Positions 17,215-27,178 of a stretch of 64,000 bases of DNA are shown piece by piece (the stretch's first letter is position 1; every line of letters begins with the position of its first letter). A model generated the notes under the pieces. It had not been told where the DNA came from. It worked only from the letters and a program-made list of their open reading frames with translations, and made no database searches. The position numbers were made by a program, and so were the translations under genes. Origin of the DNA: Prochlorococcus sp. AG-459-N19 (GTDB lineage Bacteria; Cyanobacteriota; Cyanobacteriia; PCC-6307; Cyanobiaceae); assembly GCA_003209375.1 (NCBI GenBank), contig QCRF01000001.1, positions 119,316 to 183,315 of the forward strand, read 5' to 3'.

Positions 17215-18467
17215 TGGAAACAATTCAAAATTTTCCTGAAATAACAAAGAAAGACTTTCCTCTTTTTAATAAGAACTTAAAAAATAGTGAGCAAATTATT
17301 TATTTAGATCATGCTGCAACCACTCAAAAACCAATACAAGTCTTAGAAAAAATTAATGAATATTACAAAAACTTTAATGCCAATGTCCATAGAGGGGCAC
17401 ATCAATTAAGTGCTAAAGCAACAGAAGAATTTGAAAATGCACGATCTTTAATTAGCAAATATATAAAAGCGAATTCAGCAAAAGAAATTATTTTCACAAG
17501 AAATGCTACTGAGGCAATCAATCTAGTAGCTAGATCATGGGGCGAATATTCATTAAAAGAAAACGATGAAATTCTCTTATCAATAATGGAGCATCATAGC
17601 AATATTGTTCCATGGCAAATGGTTGCAGCAAAAAATAAATGCAAATTAAAGTTTATAGGTATAGATAAAGATGGGAAATTAGATCTAGACGACTTTAAAT
17701 CAAAACTAACATCTAGAACTAAACTTGTTAGCCTAGTACATGTTAGTAATACTCTAGGTTGCTGTAATCCAATCAAGGAAATAACTAAATTAGCTAAACA
17801 AAAAGGTAGTTTAGTGTTAATAGATGCATGTCAAAGTTTGGCTCATCAAAAAATTGATGTAATTGATCTTAATGTAGATTTTTTAGCTGGATCAGGACAT
17901 AAATTATGTGGTCCAACAGGTATTGGTTTCCTCTGGTCAAGAAAAGAAATACTTGAAAAAATTCCTCCTCTCTTTGGAGGTGGAGAAATGATTCAAGATG
18001 TTTTTGAAGAGACAAGTACTTGGGCAGAGCTACCACACAAATTTGAAGCTGGAACTCCAGCCATTGCAGAAGCAATAGGTCTTGCAGAAGCAATCAATTA
18101 TATTAACAATATTGGATTGAATGAAATTCATGAATATGAAAATACTATTACTAAATATTTATTTAAAAAATTAAACCAGATAGAAAATGTTGAAATTATT
18201 GGTCCATCTCCTGAGATAGATCCAGACAGAGCATCACTTGCCACCTTCTATATACAAAACATACACTCAAACGATATTGCTGAAATTCTTGATTCAAAAG
18301 GAATTTGTATCAGAAGTGGGCATCATTGCTGTCAACCTCTTCACAGATACATAGGCATTAAATCAACGGCTAGAATTAGTATGAATTTCACAACCAATAA
18401 GGAAGAAATTGATATATTTATAGAAAAATTAAAAGATACTATTAATTTCCTAAAAATTAATTCTTAA
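17214..18467 (+). CDS. sufS: Cysteine desulfurase SufS
   Basis: A 417-aa PLP enzyme that takes sulfur from cysteine for SUF-dependent Fe-S assembly. The PLP lysine lies in LAGSGHKLCGPTG (K230), and the persulfide cysteine is in RSGHHCCQPL (C372 by alignment with RSGHHCAQP). The cofactor-contact motif SIMEHHSNIVPWQ is present. It belongs to the group II (SufS/CsdA) class by its short active-site loop. It is the last gene of sufBCDS and overlaps the convergent S9 peptidase by 4 bp. Its usual partner SufE is not in the window. Confidence 0.95.
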   Translation: METIQNFPEITKKDFPLFNKNLKNSEQIIYLDHAATTQKPIQVLEKINEYYKNFNANVHRGAHQLSAKATEEFENARSLISKYIKANSAKEIIFTRNATEAINLVARSWGEYSLKENDEILLSIMEHHSNIVPWQMVAAKNKCKLKFIGIDKDGKLDLDDFKSKLTSRTKLVSLVHVSNTLGCCNPIKEITKLAKQKGSLVLIDACQSLAHQKIDVIDLNVDFLAGSGHKLCGPTGIGFLWSRKEILEKIPPLFGGGEMIQDVFEETSTWAELPHKFEAGTPAIAEAIGLAEAINYINNIGLNEIHEYENTITKYLFKKLNQIENVEIIGPSPEIDPDRASLATFYIQNIHSNDIAEILDSKGICIRSGHHCCQPLHRYIGIKSTARISMNFTTNKEEIDIFIEKLKDTINFLKINS

Positions 18468-20389
18468 ATATTCAAAGCATTTCTTAAAAATTCGCGAGAT
18501 TTTTGCATCACTACTTCTTTATTTTCAATATTTCTAAAACCATGCCCTTCATTATCAAAAAAAATAACTTCTGAATATTTATTATTCTGAATCAAAATTT
18601 CTTGAATTTTTAAAGTTTGTTCATATGAAATAACTGTATCTTTTTTGCCATGAAACAATAAGATAGGTTTTTTTATTTTTTTAATATGGTTTATCGGTGA
18701 TCTATTTATATAATCATCATGGTTTTTTGCATAATTTCCTACCAAAGAATTTAAATAATCTTTTTCAAACCTATGAGTGTTGTGATGCATATCCTTCAAA
18801 TCAATAACAGGATATTTACAAATTGCTGCTGTAAAAATAGACCCATATAATAAACAATTAAGGGCAGTTAACCCACCAGCACTATTCCCAAAAATTACTA
18901 CTTTTTCACTATCAACTTGATTTGATTCAATTAATTCAAGAGCTAATGATTTGCAATCATAAGAATCAACAATACCCCATTTATAATCCAACCTCTCTCT
19001 ATATGCTTTGCCAAATCCAGATGATCCTCCATAATTGACTTCAGCAACAAAAAATCCCTTCGAAGTCCAATATTGAACTTCAGAATTATATGATCCATCA
19101 AAAAATGAAGTTGGTCCACTATGAGCTCTAACAAAAAGCGGTGGTTTTCTAAATTTTTCAACAAGGGGCCTATATAAAAAAGAATGAGTAGATTTATCTT
19201 CAAAACCCTTAAACCAAAAAGATTCAGGTTTTGAACAATCTTTTATATGTTCAGCATTTATTACCTCAAAAACATTTGATAAAACTTCCTTTTTAAAATC
19301 AATTTCAAGTAAATTTCCAAGAAAATCAGATCCGTGACCTTTCAAAACTACTTTCTTCTCAAAAACACTAAAATCACTTATTGAGGTAAAAGGAGTAGAA
19401 AATTCTTTAAAGAATTGAAGATCTTTATATTGTTCAATTACTAAATTATTCTCTTTTTTTACTAAACAAAATAAATCTTTTATATCCCCTGAAAAAAATG
19501 TTATTCCTGAGACCCACTGAGGTACTCCATATTCAACAAAATTTCTCTCAACTCTTTTTTTAATAAAAATATTCTCAATTTTACTGGCATCTAAAAACAA
19601 TAAGTTCCACCATCCAGAACTATCTTCAGAACATACTAAAAGAGTTTCACTTATCCAATAAGGTTGAAAAAAAGAAACGTTTTTTTTGGCATTAATCAGC
19701 TTATCTGAGAATTTTTTTATTTTTGTTATCTCTCCATCTAAATCAATTTGTGCAAAAAAAAGATCATTTTTCTCCCAGGGCATGTATGGTGAATCCCACT
19801 CGACCCAAGAAAGAAAGCTAACAGAAGTATTAGAAGATAATTCTCCAGCGAAATTTTTAAATTTTTTTATTAGGTAAATATCTTGCTTAGTTTTTTTTAA
19901 GTTTAAAGAAAATAAGTAATCTCTTTTATTTATTTCACAAATACCATACAAAAAATTTTTTTGAGAAATAACAAACGAAGAATCAAAATTTCCATCAATT
20001 GATTTAGATAGTTGTCTCGGTTCTTGAACTGAATCGAGATATCTTTTTTGACTTTTATAATTTGATGCTACCTCTTTAAAAATTTGAAACCATACTGCGT
20101 TGGTAATCTGATCTATCCATATCAAATAAAAATTATTTTCTAAATATATACATTTATAAGATTTACCACCATATCCATGAAAGTTATTTTTAATATTATA
20201 TTTTTTACTTGTTAATTTCTGAGGAAACGCCTCTTTTTCATTAAATGGTCTTGCAAAAATAGCATTTTCATTTTGACCTTCACCAACAAGATCAATCCAA
20301 AAAATGATATCCCTAAGAGTAGTTAATTCCTTAAAAGATTTTTTTTTAGATACAGTTTGCCTAACTTTTAACTGATCATCATTACTCAT
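18464..20389 (-). CDS. S9-family prolyl oligopeptidase-type serine peptidase
   Basis: A 641-aa protein with an N-terminal beta-propeller-like region (about 1-380, rich in WVEWDSPYMPWEKNDLFFA-like strands) and a C-terminal alpha/beta hydrolase. The catalytic serine is in VIFGNSAGGLTAL, the aspartate in HGKKDTVISYEQ and the histidine in DNEGHGFRNIEN. Peptidases of family S9 cleave short peptides or act as acyl-aminoacyl peptidases; the exact specificity cannot be read from sequence. There is no signal peptide, so it is probably cytoplasmic. It overlaps sufS by 4 bp and is divergent from def. Confidence 0.85.
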   Translation of the reverse strand: MSNDDQLKVRQTVSKKKSFKELTTLRDIIFWIDLVGEGQNENAIFARPFNEKEAFPQKLTSKKYNIKNNFHGYGGKSYKCIYLENNFYLIWIDQITNAVWFQIFKEVASNYKSQKRYLDSVQEPRQLSKSIDGNFDSSFVISQKNFLYGICEINKRDYLFSLNLKKTKQDIYLIKKFKNFAGELSSNTSVSFLSWVEWDSPYMPWEKNDLFFAQIDLDGEITKIKKFSDKLINAKKNVSFFQPYWISETLLVCSEDSSGWWNLLFLDASKIENIFIKKRVERNFVEYGVPQWVSGITFFSGDIKDLFCLVKKENNLVIEQYKDLQFFKEFSTPFTSISDFSVFEKKVVLKGHGSDFLGNLLEIDFKKEVLSNVFEVINAEHIKDCSKPESFWFKGFEDKSTHSFLYRPLVEKFRKPPLFVRAHSGPTSFFDGSYNSEVQYWTSKGFFVAEVNYGGSSGFGKAYRERLDYKWGIVDSYDCKSLALELIESNQVDSEKVVIFGNSAGGLTALNCLLYGSIFTAAICKYPVIDLKDMHHNTHRFEKDYLNSLVGNYAKNHDDYINRSPINHIKKIKKPILLFHGKKDTVISYEQTLKIQEILIQNNKYSEVIFFDNEGHGFRNIENKEVVMQKSREFLRNALNI

Positions 20390-20469
20390 TTAAAAAAACT
20401 TTAACGAATACAAATTAAAGTGCTAGTATTTTTATAGCTAAATTCTTTAGTAAAAACCTTTTTTTTAAC

Positions 20470-21075
20470 GTGGCAAACCATTTTTCACAACTTGCAAAAA
20501 AGTCAAGAACAAATGGAAACTCAGAAAAAATTGCAAAGGAACAGCCAGGTAAGCCATCTCTAGACATTTATAAACTTGGTGATGATGTATTAAGACAAAA
20601 TTCCAAAAGAATAACTAAAGTTGACGAATCGATTAGAAAACTTGCTAGAGAAATGCTTCAAAGCATGTATGCAGCTAAAGGAATAGGACTAGCTGCACCC
20701 CAAATTGGAATCAACAAAGAGCTTCTTGTCATAGACGTAAATTTTGAAGATTCAGCAGCAGAACCTTTAATATTAATCAATCCAGAAATTACAGACTTTG
20801 GAACAACCCTGAATTCATACGAAGAAGGCTGCTTGAGTATACCTGGCGTCTATTTGAATGTAGTAAGACCATCAACTATAAAATTAAAATTTAGAGATGA
20901 AATGGGACGACCACGTAAAATGAAAGCAGATGGACTTCTAGCGAGGTGTATTCAACACGAAATGGATCACTTAAATGGAATATTATTTGTAGATAGAGTT
21001 ACATCCAAAGATGATTTGAACAAAGAACTTTTAAAAGAAGGGTTTAACGAAAAAGACGTTATCTCAATTAATTAA
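20470..21075 (+). CDS. def: Peptide deformylase
   Basis: A 201-aa metalloenzyme removing the formyl group from nascent protein N-termini. All three PDF motifs are present: GIGLAAPQIG, EEGCLSIPG and QHEMDHLNG. The cysteine of motif 2 and the two histidines of motif 3 bind the metal. The start is GTG at 20470. An N-terminal extension of ~30 basic residues (MANHFSQLAKKSRTNGN) precedes the catalytic domain, as in other cyanobacterial type 1B enzymes. The HIT gene follows after 4 bp. Confidence 0.95.
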   Translation: MANHFSQLAKKSRTNGNSEKIAKEQPGKPSLDIYKLGDDVLRQNSKRITKVDESIRKLAREMLQSMYAAKGIGLAAPQIGINKELLVIDVNFEDSAAEPLILINPEITDFGTTLNSYEEGCLSIPGVYLNVVRPSTIKLKFRDEMGRPRKMKADGLLARCIQHEMDHLNGILFVDRVTSKDDLNKELLKEGFNEKDVISIN

Positions 21076-21079
21076 TTTA

Positions 21080-21421
21080 ATGACTGAAACAACGATATTT
21101 CAAAAAATCATTAATGAAGAAATACCCTGCGATAAGCTTTATGAAGATAAGTTTTGTATTGCGTTTAATGATATCCAAGCACAAGCTCCAGTTCATTATT
21201 TAGTGATTCCTAAAAAGCCAATAATCAGTTTATTAGAGTGTATTGAGGAAGATGCAAATTTATTAGGGCATTTACTTTTTGTTGGTAGCAATATAGCTAA
21301 ATCAAAAAATTTAACTAATTGGAGAACAGTAATTAACACCGGAGCAGAATCGGGACAAACAGTTTTTCATTTACATATACATTTTTTATCTGGAAGAAAA
21401 ATGAATTGGCCTCCAGGTTAA
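21080..21421 (+). CDS. HIT-family nucleotide hydrolase (HinT-like)
   Basis: A 113-aa protein with the histidine-triad motif HLHIHF near the C-terminus and the N-terminal IFQKIINEEIPCDKLYED signature typical of HinT-type purine nucleoside phosphoramidases. The nucleotide-contact segment APVHYLVIPKKPI is present. Length is normal. It lies 4 bp after def, suggesting co-transcription. The physiological substrate is unknown for this family in cyanobacteria. Confidence 0.9.
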   Translation: MTETTIFQKIINEEIPCDKLYEDKFCIAFNDIQAQAPVHYLVIPKKPIISLLECIEEDANLLGHLLFVGSNIAKSKNLTNWRTVINTGAESGQTVFHLHIHFLSGRKMNWPPG

Positions 21422-21467
21422 AACTCTCGAAAGAAATATTAATGGGTTATAAATAAATAAAAACAAA

Positions 21468-21746
21468 ATGAATACTCCAGAGTCCTTAAATACAGAATCT
21501 AAAAATTTATTCAATTTAATTTTAAAAAATTGGGAAGAACTAGATGATTCACTCAAAACTAAGTTAATAAAAATTTGGAACGTTTTAACTTATAAATGGC
21601 AATTACAAATTTTATTTAATTTACCTTTTTTACTGTGGTGGGCATTAGATAAATCATTTCCAAAAGTCCATGAATTTGATGCAACAATCTTGAATTACTT
21701 GAATTTACCTGACTGGGCACTTTCATTTATTGGCTTTGGTCAATAG
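21468..21746 (+). CDS. Hypothetical small protein with one hydrophobic segment (92 aa)
   Basis: I do not recognise this 92-aa protein. It begins MNTPESLNTESKNLFN, has an amphipathic helical first half and a hydrophobic stretch (WQLQILFNLPFLLWWALDKSF, about 44-65), then ends with ILNYLNLPDWALSFIGFGQ. One membrane-associated helix is likely. It lies 46 bp after the HIT gene and 42 bp before the ABC transporter gene on the same strand, so a shared transcript is plausible. Confidence 0.55.
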   Translation: MNTPESLNTESKNLFNLILKNWEELDDSLKTKLIKIWNVLTYKWQLQILFNLPFLLWWALDKSFPKVHEFDATILNYLNLPDWALSFIGFGQ

Positions 21747-21788
21747 ACTGCTAAAAGTTATAATTTATTTCATAACACCTGTCGAGTA

Positions 21789-23771
21789 ATGAATAAAGTA
21801 GTTAATAATAAATCCAAAATACTCTACCAATTACAAAAATTAAGGAAGCTATCTCAGCCGTTTTTTCTTCCCATAGATCAATGTAATGGATTCCAATTCA
21901 TATGGCTCTTGATTTCTCTTTTATTTTGTGTCGGTGGAGTAGTACTTGTTGGTCTAACAGGAATAATAAATTTTTTTGAAAGCTTTCAACCAATTTTTCT
22001 TGAAAAGTATTTCGGAGGTGTAGTAAGTACTGTCAATTCAATTTGGGCTGGGAGTTGGGGATTGCTTTTCTCTGCATTATTTCTAATTGGATCAGGAAGC
22101 TTTTTTAGCTTAAGACGTCAATTAAAAAACCGTAGATGGTTACATTGGTTATTCCTTGCGATAATTGTATTAATGCTTTTAGCTGTAAACGGAATAAACG
22201 CAGGTATTGGATTCATTGCAAGAGATTTAACAAATGCTTTAGTAGAAAAACAAGAAGATGGATTTTATCGGATATTGGGGATATATGCTTGTTGTTTCGC
22301 TGTGGCTCTACCAATAAGGGTTTCCCAAATATTTTTTACATATAAGTTAGGAATAATTTGGAGAGAATGGCTTTCAAAAAGTCTAGTCAAAGATTATATG
22401 ACTAATAAAGCTTATTACCAGTTAAATCCCAATGATGAAGAACAAACCGATGTAGATAATCCCGATCAAAGAATTACAGATGATACCCGAGCTTTTACCG
22501 GGCAAAGTCTCTCTTTCACGTTAGGTATTTTTGATGCCCTACTAACATTTTCACTTAATATTCTTATTTTATGGAGTATTAGTACAACACTTACATTTTC
22601 TTTATTTGGTTACGCTGCATTTGCAACTTCTATCCTTTTAATTGCTGGAAAAAATCTTGTAAAGATTGACTTTGATCAACTCAGATATGAAGCAGATTTT
22701 CGATATGGCCTAGTACATATTAGAGATAATGCTGAATCAATAGCATTTTACTCTGGGGAGAATCCGGAGCGAAGTGAAACTGAAAGACGCTTAGGAGAAG
22801 TGGTAAGAAACTTTAATTTACTGATTATATGGAGAGTAATAATAGACGTCATGAGAAGATCCATTAATTATGCTGGAAATTTCTTTCCATATTTAATAAT
22901 GGCAATCCCTTACTTTAGAGGTGATATTGATTATGGACGCTTTATTCAGGCAAGCTTTGCATTTGGAATGGTTGAAGGTTCGTTATTTTTCATTGTTAAC
23001 CAAATCGAAGAACTTGCAAAATTTACTGCTGGTATTGGCAGATTAGAGGGATTCCAATCAAAAGTTGAATCCATTAGTCAAACCAACCCAACAAGCAATC
23101 AAAACGTTATTTCAGATTACCCCTCAATTCTTATTAATAATGCTGACCTTTGCCCACCAGGATCAAACAAAACAATAATTAAAAATTTAAATTTAAGCAT
23201 CGACAATAATCAATCACTTTTGGTTGTAGGACCATCTGGGTGCGGAAAAACATCTTTATTAAGAATGATTAGTGGCTTATGGGAACCTGATCAAGGAGTA
23301 ATTAAAAAACCAAAAATTGGGGAATTATTATTCATACCTCAAAAACCATATATGTTACTTGGTTCTTTAAGGGAACAATTATGTTATCCAACAGAAGTTA
23401 ATAAATTTAGTGATGAACATCTTACTTCTGTATTACATGAAGTAAATTTAAAAACCTTAGTGGATCGGTATCCTAATCTTGATATCAAACAAGATTGGCC
23501 ACGAATTCTTTCCCTAGGCGAGCAACAAAGAATGGCTTTCGCAAGACTCTTACTTAACTCTCCAAGATTTGCAGTACTTGATGAAGCAACAAGTGCTTTA
23601 GATATTAATACTGAAAAGAAACTATATAGTTTACTAAAGAAACGAGAACTTTCTCTTATTAGTGTTGGCCATAGACCTAGTTTAAAAGATTTTCACGAGA
23701 ATATTTTAGAATTAAATGGACAAGGTGACTGGAAATTATTGACTTCGGATAAGTATAATTTTAAGGATTAA
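21789..23771 (+). CDS. SbmA/BacA-like (ABCD-type) ABC transporter, fused permease-ATPase
   Basis: A 660-aa half-transporter. Residues ~30-420 hold about six membrane helices of the ABC_membrane_2 / SbmA-BacA type, including a conserved EEQTDVDNPDQRITDDTRAF segment. The C-terminal ATPase has Walker A GPSGCGKTS (about 481-489), Q-loop IPQKPYM, signature LSLGEQQRMAF and Walker B FAVLDEATSALD. Homologues include peroxisomal ABCD proteins and bacterial peptide or vitamin B12 importers; the substrate cannot be deduced here. The hli gene follows after 8 bp, so the two are probably on one transcript. Confidence 0.85.
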   Translation: MNKVVNNKSKILYQLQKLRKLSQPFFLPIDQCNGFQFIWLLISLLFCVGGVVLVGLTGIINFFESFQPIFLEKYFGGVVSTVNSIWAGSWGLLFSALFLIGSGSFFSLRRQLKNRRWLHWLFLAIIVLMLLAVNGINAGIGFIARDLTNALVEKQEDGFYRILGIYACCFAVALPIRVSQIFFTYKLGIIWREWLSKSLVKDYMTNKAYYQLNPNDEEQTDVDNPDQRITDDTRAFTGQSLSFTLGIFDALLTFSLNILILWSISTTLTFSLFGYAAFATSILLIAGKNLVKIDFDQLRYEADFRYGLVHIRDNAESIAFYSGENPERSETERRLGEVVRNFNLLIIWRVIIDVMRRSINYAGNFFPYLIMAIPYFRGDIDYGRFIQASFAFGMVEGSLFFIVNQIEELAKFTAGIGRLEGFQSKVESISQTNPTSNQNVISDYPSILINNADLCPPGSNKTIIKNLNLSIDNNQSLLVVGPSGCGKTSLLRMISGLWEPDQGVIKKPKIGELLFIPQKPYMLLGSLREQLCYPTEVNKFSDEHLTSVLHEVNLKTLVDRYPNLDIKQDWPRILSLGEQQRMAFARLLLNSPRFAVLDEATSALDINTEKKLYSLLKKRELSLISVGHRPSLKDFHENILELNGQGDWKLLTSDKYNFKD

Positions 23772-23779
23772 CAAAAAAA

Positions 23780-24055
23780 ATGAATTCTAAAGAAGAACAA
23801 ACTAACTCAGAAGCCACTAATTTAGAAAATGAGAGTTTGATAGAACAGCAGAAAGATCCAAATTATATCAATGAACAAATTGAAGACGATAAAATAGATG
23901 AAAAATCTATAGAAATTAAAGATGAATATAAATTTGGATGGAGTAGTTATTCTGAAATAACAAATGGAAGATTTGCAATGATTGGCTTCCTTTCAATAAT
24001 ATTGATTGAATTATTTAGTAAACAATCATTTTTAAAATGGGCAGGAATCTTATAA
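23780..24055 (+). CDS. hli: High-light-inducible protein (Hli/ELIP family)
   Basis: A 91-aa thylakoid protein with a single Chl-binding helix. The Hli signature ITNGRFAMIGFLSII lies at residues ~65-79. Glu and Asn/Arg of the E-x-x-N-G-R type motif bind chlorophyll and form the intrahelix contact. Unlike the minimal ~40-60 aa Hli proteins, about 50 acidic residues precede the helix (LIEQQKDPNYINEQIEDDKI), so it belongs to the longer class. Hli proteins dissipate energy and store or deliver pigment during photosystem repair. Its stop codon abuts that of the convergent ycf66 with no intergenic base. Confidence 0.9.
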   Translation: MNSKEEQTNSEATNLENESLIEQQKDPNYINEQIEDDKIDEKSIEIKDEYKFGWSSYSEITNGRFAMIGFLSIILIELFSKQSFLKWAGIL

Positions 24056-24985
24056 TTAATCATCAAATCTAGAACTGTTATCTCTTGGTTTCTTCTTATT
24101 TGTTCCAACGTTATATCTACTATTTTGATTTTTTGAACTTGATCTAGCTGAAGAGCTTACTCTCCTAGACTCACGTGGTTTTTTGGCTTGACTAGAATCT
24201 TTAAATGAAGCATCTTCTACTTGAGCAGTTGAAGTTTGCGGCCTAATAGGGGATCTAGCAGGTTTCTTTCTTAATGGAGAAGAATCACCAGGAGGAGACA
24301 TATTATCTCGTCTAGAAACTGTACGATTCAACCTGGGTCTTGACCCTGTTTTAACTTCATCACGAGATAAATTTCTTCTCTCACCAAAGTTATTTGTTTC
24401 TGATTGTTTACTATTTCTATCTTCAGAAGTCTGTCTTCTCCTTCTTATAGGTTCGTCATTTTCAAACTGACTTATTTCCCTCGTAGATGACCTACCTCTA
24501 CTTGCTGCAGCAGAGGGAATAGCTCTTGAAACATTCCTTCTACGAGATTTCCCCTCATTATAGTCTTCTTCAAATTCATCTTCTTGAGGTTTAAATCTTC
24601 TAGATGGTCTCTCAGATTCTTCAAACCTATCATAATCATCATTAAATCGGCCTCTAGAATTTCTGGGAACATCAGAAATAGGATCATCATCAAAATAAGA
24701 TGACCTTCGAGCTTGATCAGTAGCAACTCCCCTCAATCGCACACTTTCATATGCGAAAAAAACTGTAGTTCCTGCTAATAAAAACTGACCAAACTGAAGG
24801 ATAGGATCTAACCGCCAGCCTTGGAAAAATAAAATTCCTCCGCACAAAAGTCCAATTGCTGCGAAGAAAACATCATAATCCCTTGCCAAGGCAGGCTTAA
24901 ATGACCTCAAAAAGTAAAGGCCTCCGCCACATACAGCGAGAACTATACCAACAATACTGGCCCAATTGAGACTAGCATTGACCAC
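24056..24985 (-). CDS. ycf66: Ycf66 family membrane protein with long basic tail
   Basis: A 309-aa protein. Residues ~1-90 carry the Ycf66 region with three hydrophobic helices (WASIVGIVLAVCGGGLYFL, YDVFFAAIGLLCGGILFFQG, LQFGQFLLAGTTVFFAYESV). The following ~215 residues are a low-complexity tail of Arg, Ser, Asp and Glu, probably disordered and cytoplasmic or stromal-side. Ycf66 is conserved in cyanobacteria and some plastids; its function is not established. The start codon is GTG (24983-24985). psbX lies 79 bp upstream on the same strand. Confidence 0.88.
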   Translation of the reverse strand: MVNASLNWASIVGIVLAVCGGGLYFLRSFKPALARDYDVFFAAIGLLCGGILFFQGWRLDPILQFGQFLLAGTTVFFAYESVRLRGVATDQARRSSYFDDDPISDVPRNSRGRFNDDYDRFEESERPSRRFKPQEDEFEEDYNEGKSRRRNVSRAIPSAAASRGRSSTREISQFENDEPIRRRRQTSEDRNSKQSETNNFGERRNLSRDEVKTGSRPRLNRTVSRRDNMSPPGDSSPLRKKPARSPIRPQTSTAQVEDASFKDSSQAKKPRESRRVSSSARSSSKNQNSRYNVGTNKKKPRDNSSRFDD

Positions 24986-25064
24986 ATTCTTTCTCCAAAA
25001 ATTTATTTTTTAAAGGGTTACTAATATCCCTATATATATAGTGTACTTAAAACTTATACAAAAA

Positions 25065-25250
25065 CTAGCGTCTTCCAGTAGAAGTACGATCAAGGGAATC
25101 TTTTTGGCTTACAAAAATCAAAAATGCAGAGGCTGGAATAACGATAAGTAAGGCAGCGGCAATAAAACTACCTATCATTCCAACTGCGGAATTATTTGCA
25201 ACTTCAGCAGAAAAATCTGCAGCTAGTAATAAATTTGAGATTTGAAACAC
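25065..25250 (-). CDS. psbX: Photosystem II protein PsbX
   Basis: A 61-aa photosystem II subunit with one transmembrane helix ([31 protein letters not shown]). The '[13 protein letters not shown]+D' core matches PsbX, which stabilises Q_B/cyt b559 surroundings. About 25 extra residues precede the helix ([17 protein letters not shown]), which may act as a transit or lumenal extension; this is common in marine picocyanobacteria. The start is GTG at 25248-25250. It is followed by ycf66 on the same strand and is divergent from the YggT gene. Confidence 0.85.
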   Translation of the reverse strand: MFQISNLLLAADFSAEVANNSAVGMIGSFIAAALLIVIPASAFLIFVSQKDSLDRTSTGRR

Positions 25251-25331
25251 TTTTTAAATATTAAATTCTCAATTTATAATACGAATTAAATACGTTTCAA
25301 TGGGTTATTTATTAAGATGAATTAAATAATT

Positions 25332-25646
25332 GTGATTTCCTTGCTTGTAAACTCTCTTCAAATTTTAGATATTAGTTTAGGAATTTCTCTTTCATATCTA
25401 ACTATAGTTTTTCTAATAAGATTAATACTTACTTGGTACCCAAAAATTGATTTAAGTAAGGGTTTATGGTTATTAATTTCAATACCATCAAGCTCTATTC
25501 TCAATTTAACAAGAAAACTAATTCCTCCTATTGGAGGCGTTGATGTTGGACCCGTAATTTGGATCGGAGTTATTAGCTTTTTAAGAGAAATTTTGGTCGG
25601 TCAGCAAGGGCTTATAAAACTTGCATTGCATACAAATATTTCATAA
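25332..25646 (+). CDS. YggT family membrane protein
   Basis: A 104-aa protein with two hydrophobic segments (SLGISLSYLTIVFLIRLILTWYP and VGPVIWIGVISFLREILVG) and the YggT signature R-L-I-L-T-W-Y-P together with a 'PIGGVDVGP' loop. Related plastid Ycf19/CCB3 proteins take part in cytochrome b6 haem attachment or in thylakoid/nucleoid organisation; the role of this copy is unknown. The start is GTG at 25332. It converges on accC, whose stop lies 19 bp downstream. Confidence 0.85.
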   Translation: MISLLVNSLQILDISLGISLSYLTIVFLIRLILTWYPKIDLSKGLWLLISIPSSSILNLTRKLIPPIGGVDVGPVIWIGVISFLREILVGQQGLIKLALHTNIS

Positions 25647-25664
25647 AAATAATTTAATTATTTC

Positions 25665-27014
25665 TCAATAATTTGGCAATAATTCTTCTTCTACATATTT
25701 TGTGTGTATCTTACCCTGCTTAAATTTAGATTTATTCAGTAAGGTTAGATGAAAGTTAATCGTTGTAGGAATACCAGTTACTGCACATTCATTTAAAGCC
25801 CTGTTCATACGTTTAATTGCAGTATTACGATCTTTTCCCCAGACTATTAATTTACCAATTAATGAGTCATAGAAAGGAGGTATTTCATAGCCTGTATAAA
25901 CATGACTATCCACCCTTACACCAGGACCACCAGGAGGAAGCCAACCAGTTATTTTTCCAGGTGAAGGTCGGAAATTGTGTGAAGGATCTTCAGCATTGAT
26001 TCTACATTCAATGGCATGACCGTTTAAATGGATATCATCCTGATTAAATTCCAAATTTGCTCCGCTTGCGATTTTAATTTGCTCAGCTATCAAATCAACT
26101 CCTGTAACCATTTCAGTAACAGGATGTTCAACTTGAATCCTAGTATTCATCTCCATAAAATAAAAATTATCATCATCATCAACTAAGAATTCAACTGTCC
26201 CCGCTCCTTCGTAGCCGATACTTTTTGCAGCAGCAATAGCTGCGTTCCCCATTTTTTTTCTTAGCTCAGTGTTAATTGCAGGACTAGGAGACTCTTCTAG
26301 CAACTTCTGATGTCTTCTTTGAACTGAACAATCTCGCTCTCCTAAATGAACAACATTACCCGACCTATCAGCCAAAATTTGAATTTCTACATGTCTTGGC
26401 TTCTTTATAAATTTCTCCATATATAAACCATCATTACCAAAAGCTGCTTCGGCTTCGCCTTGGGCAGCTTTAAACATTTTTTCGAGATTATCAGAGTTTT
26501 CAACCAACCTCATTCCTCTTCCACCTCCTCCGGCAGTGGCTTTAATAATTACCGGATAGCCTATATCATCTGCCAATTTATAAGCCGCATCAATATTTGA
26601 TAACAAGCCTTTACTACCAGGTACTGTTGGAACTCCAACTGCTTCCATAGTTTTTTTAGCTGTAGATTTATCTCCCATAGATCTAATAGCTTTAGGTGAT
26701 GGGCCAATAAAAACTATGCCGTGATCGTTACACATCTCTGCAAATTTATCATTTTCCGCAAGAAATCCATAACCAGGATGAATAGCATCAACTCCTCTCG
26801 ACGTGGCAGCAGCAAGTATATTTGGAATATTTAAATAACTCTTATTACTTAATGAATCTCCAACACAAACCGCCTCATCAGCAAGCTGTACATGCAATGC
26901 TTTTTTATCTACAGTGCTAAAAACTGCAACGGTTGCAATACCTAGTTCTCTACAACTTCTGACAATTCGTAAAGCTATTTCTCCACGATTAGCAATTAAA
27001 ACTTTTTCAACCAT
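25665..27014 (-). CDS. accC: Biotin carboxylase subunit of acetyl-CoA carboxylase
   Basis: A 449-aa ATP-grasp enzyme that carboxylates biotin on AccB, the first half-reaction of fatty acid synthesis. The family entry [14 protein letters not shown], the glycine loop [12 protein letters not shown], the [16 protein letters not shown] segment and the catalytic [13 protein letters not shown] are all present. Length is typical (449 aa). The 259-bp region upstream, up to tRNA-Leu, contains its promoter and a small hairpin. Confidence 0.96.
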   Translation of the reverse strand: MVEKVLIANRGEIALRIVRSCRELGIATVAVFSTVDKKALHVQLADEAVCVGDSLSNKSYLNIPNILAAATSRGVDAIHPGYGFLAENDKFAEMCNDHGIVFIGPSPKAIRSMGDKSTAKKTMEAVGVPTVPGSKGLLSNIDAAYKLADDIGYPVIIKATAGGGGRGMRLVENSDNLEKMFKAAQGEAEAAFGNDGLYMEKFIKKPRHVEIQILADRSGNVVHLGERDCSVQRRHQKLLEESPSPAINTELRKKMGNAAIAAAKSIGYEGAGTVEFLVDDDDNFYFMEMNTRIQVEHPVTEMVTGVDLIAEQIKIASGANLEFNQDDIHLNGHAIECRINAEDPSHNFRPSPGKITGWLPPGGPGVRVDSHVYTGYEIPPFYDSLIGKLIVWGKDRNTAIKRMNRALNECAVTGIPTTINFHLTLLNKSKFKQGKIHTKYVEEELLPNY

Positions 27015-27178
27015 TATGAAAATAAAATTGAAGAAATGAAATGACTTAAAATAAAAAATTATTTGCCAAAGTACTCAACAAAAATTTTTAGTGATCAGAG
27101 GACATTTTTACAATACAACCTAAAACGTTATATATGTATAAATATTTGTTTTATGCAATAGAAAAATTATTCACCATA

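Noticed and set aside
24472..24726. 84-aa frame antisense-like to the Ycf66 tail
   Set aside because: It is an alternative frame of the repetitive Arg/Ser-rich coding region, with low-complexity residues and no start context.
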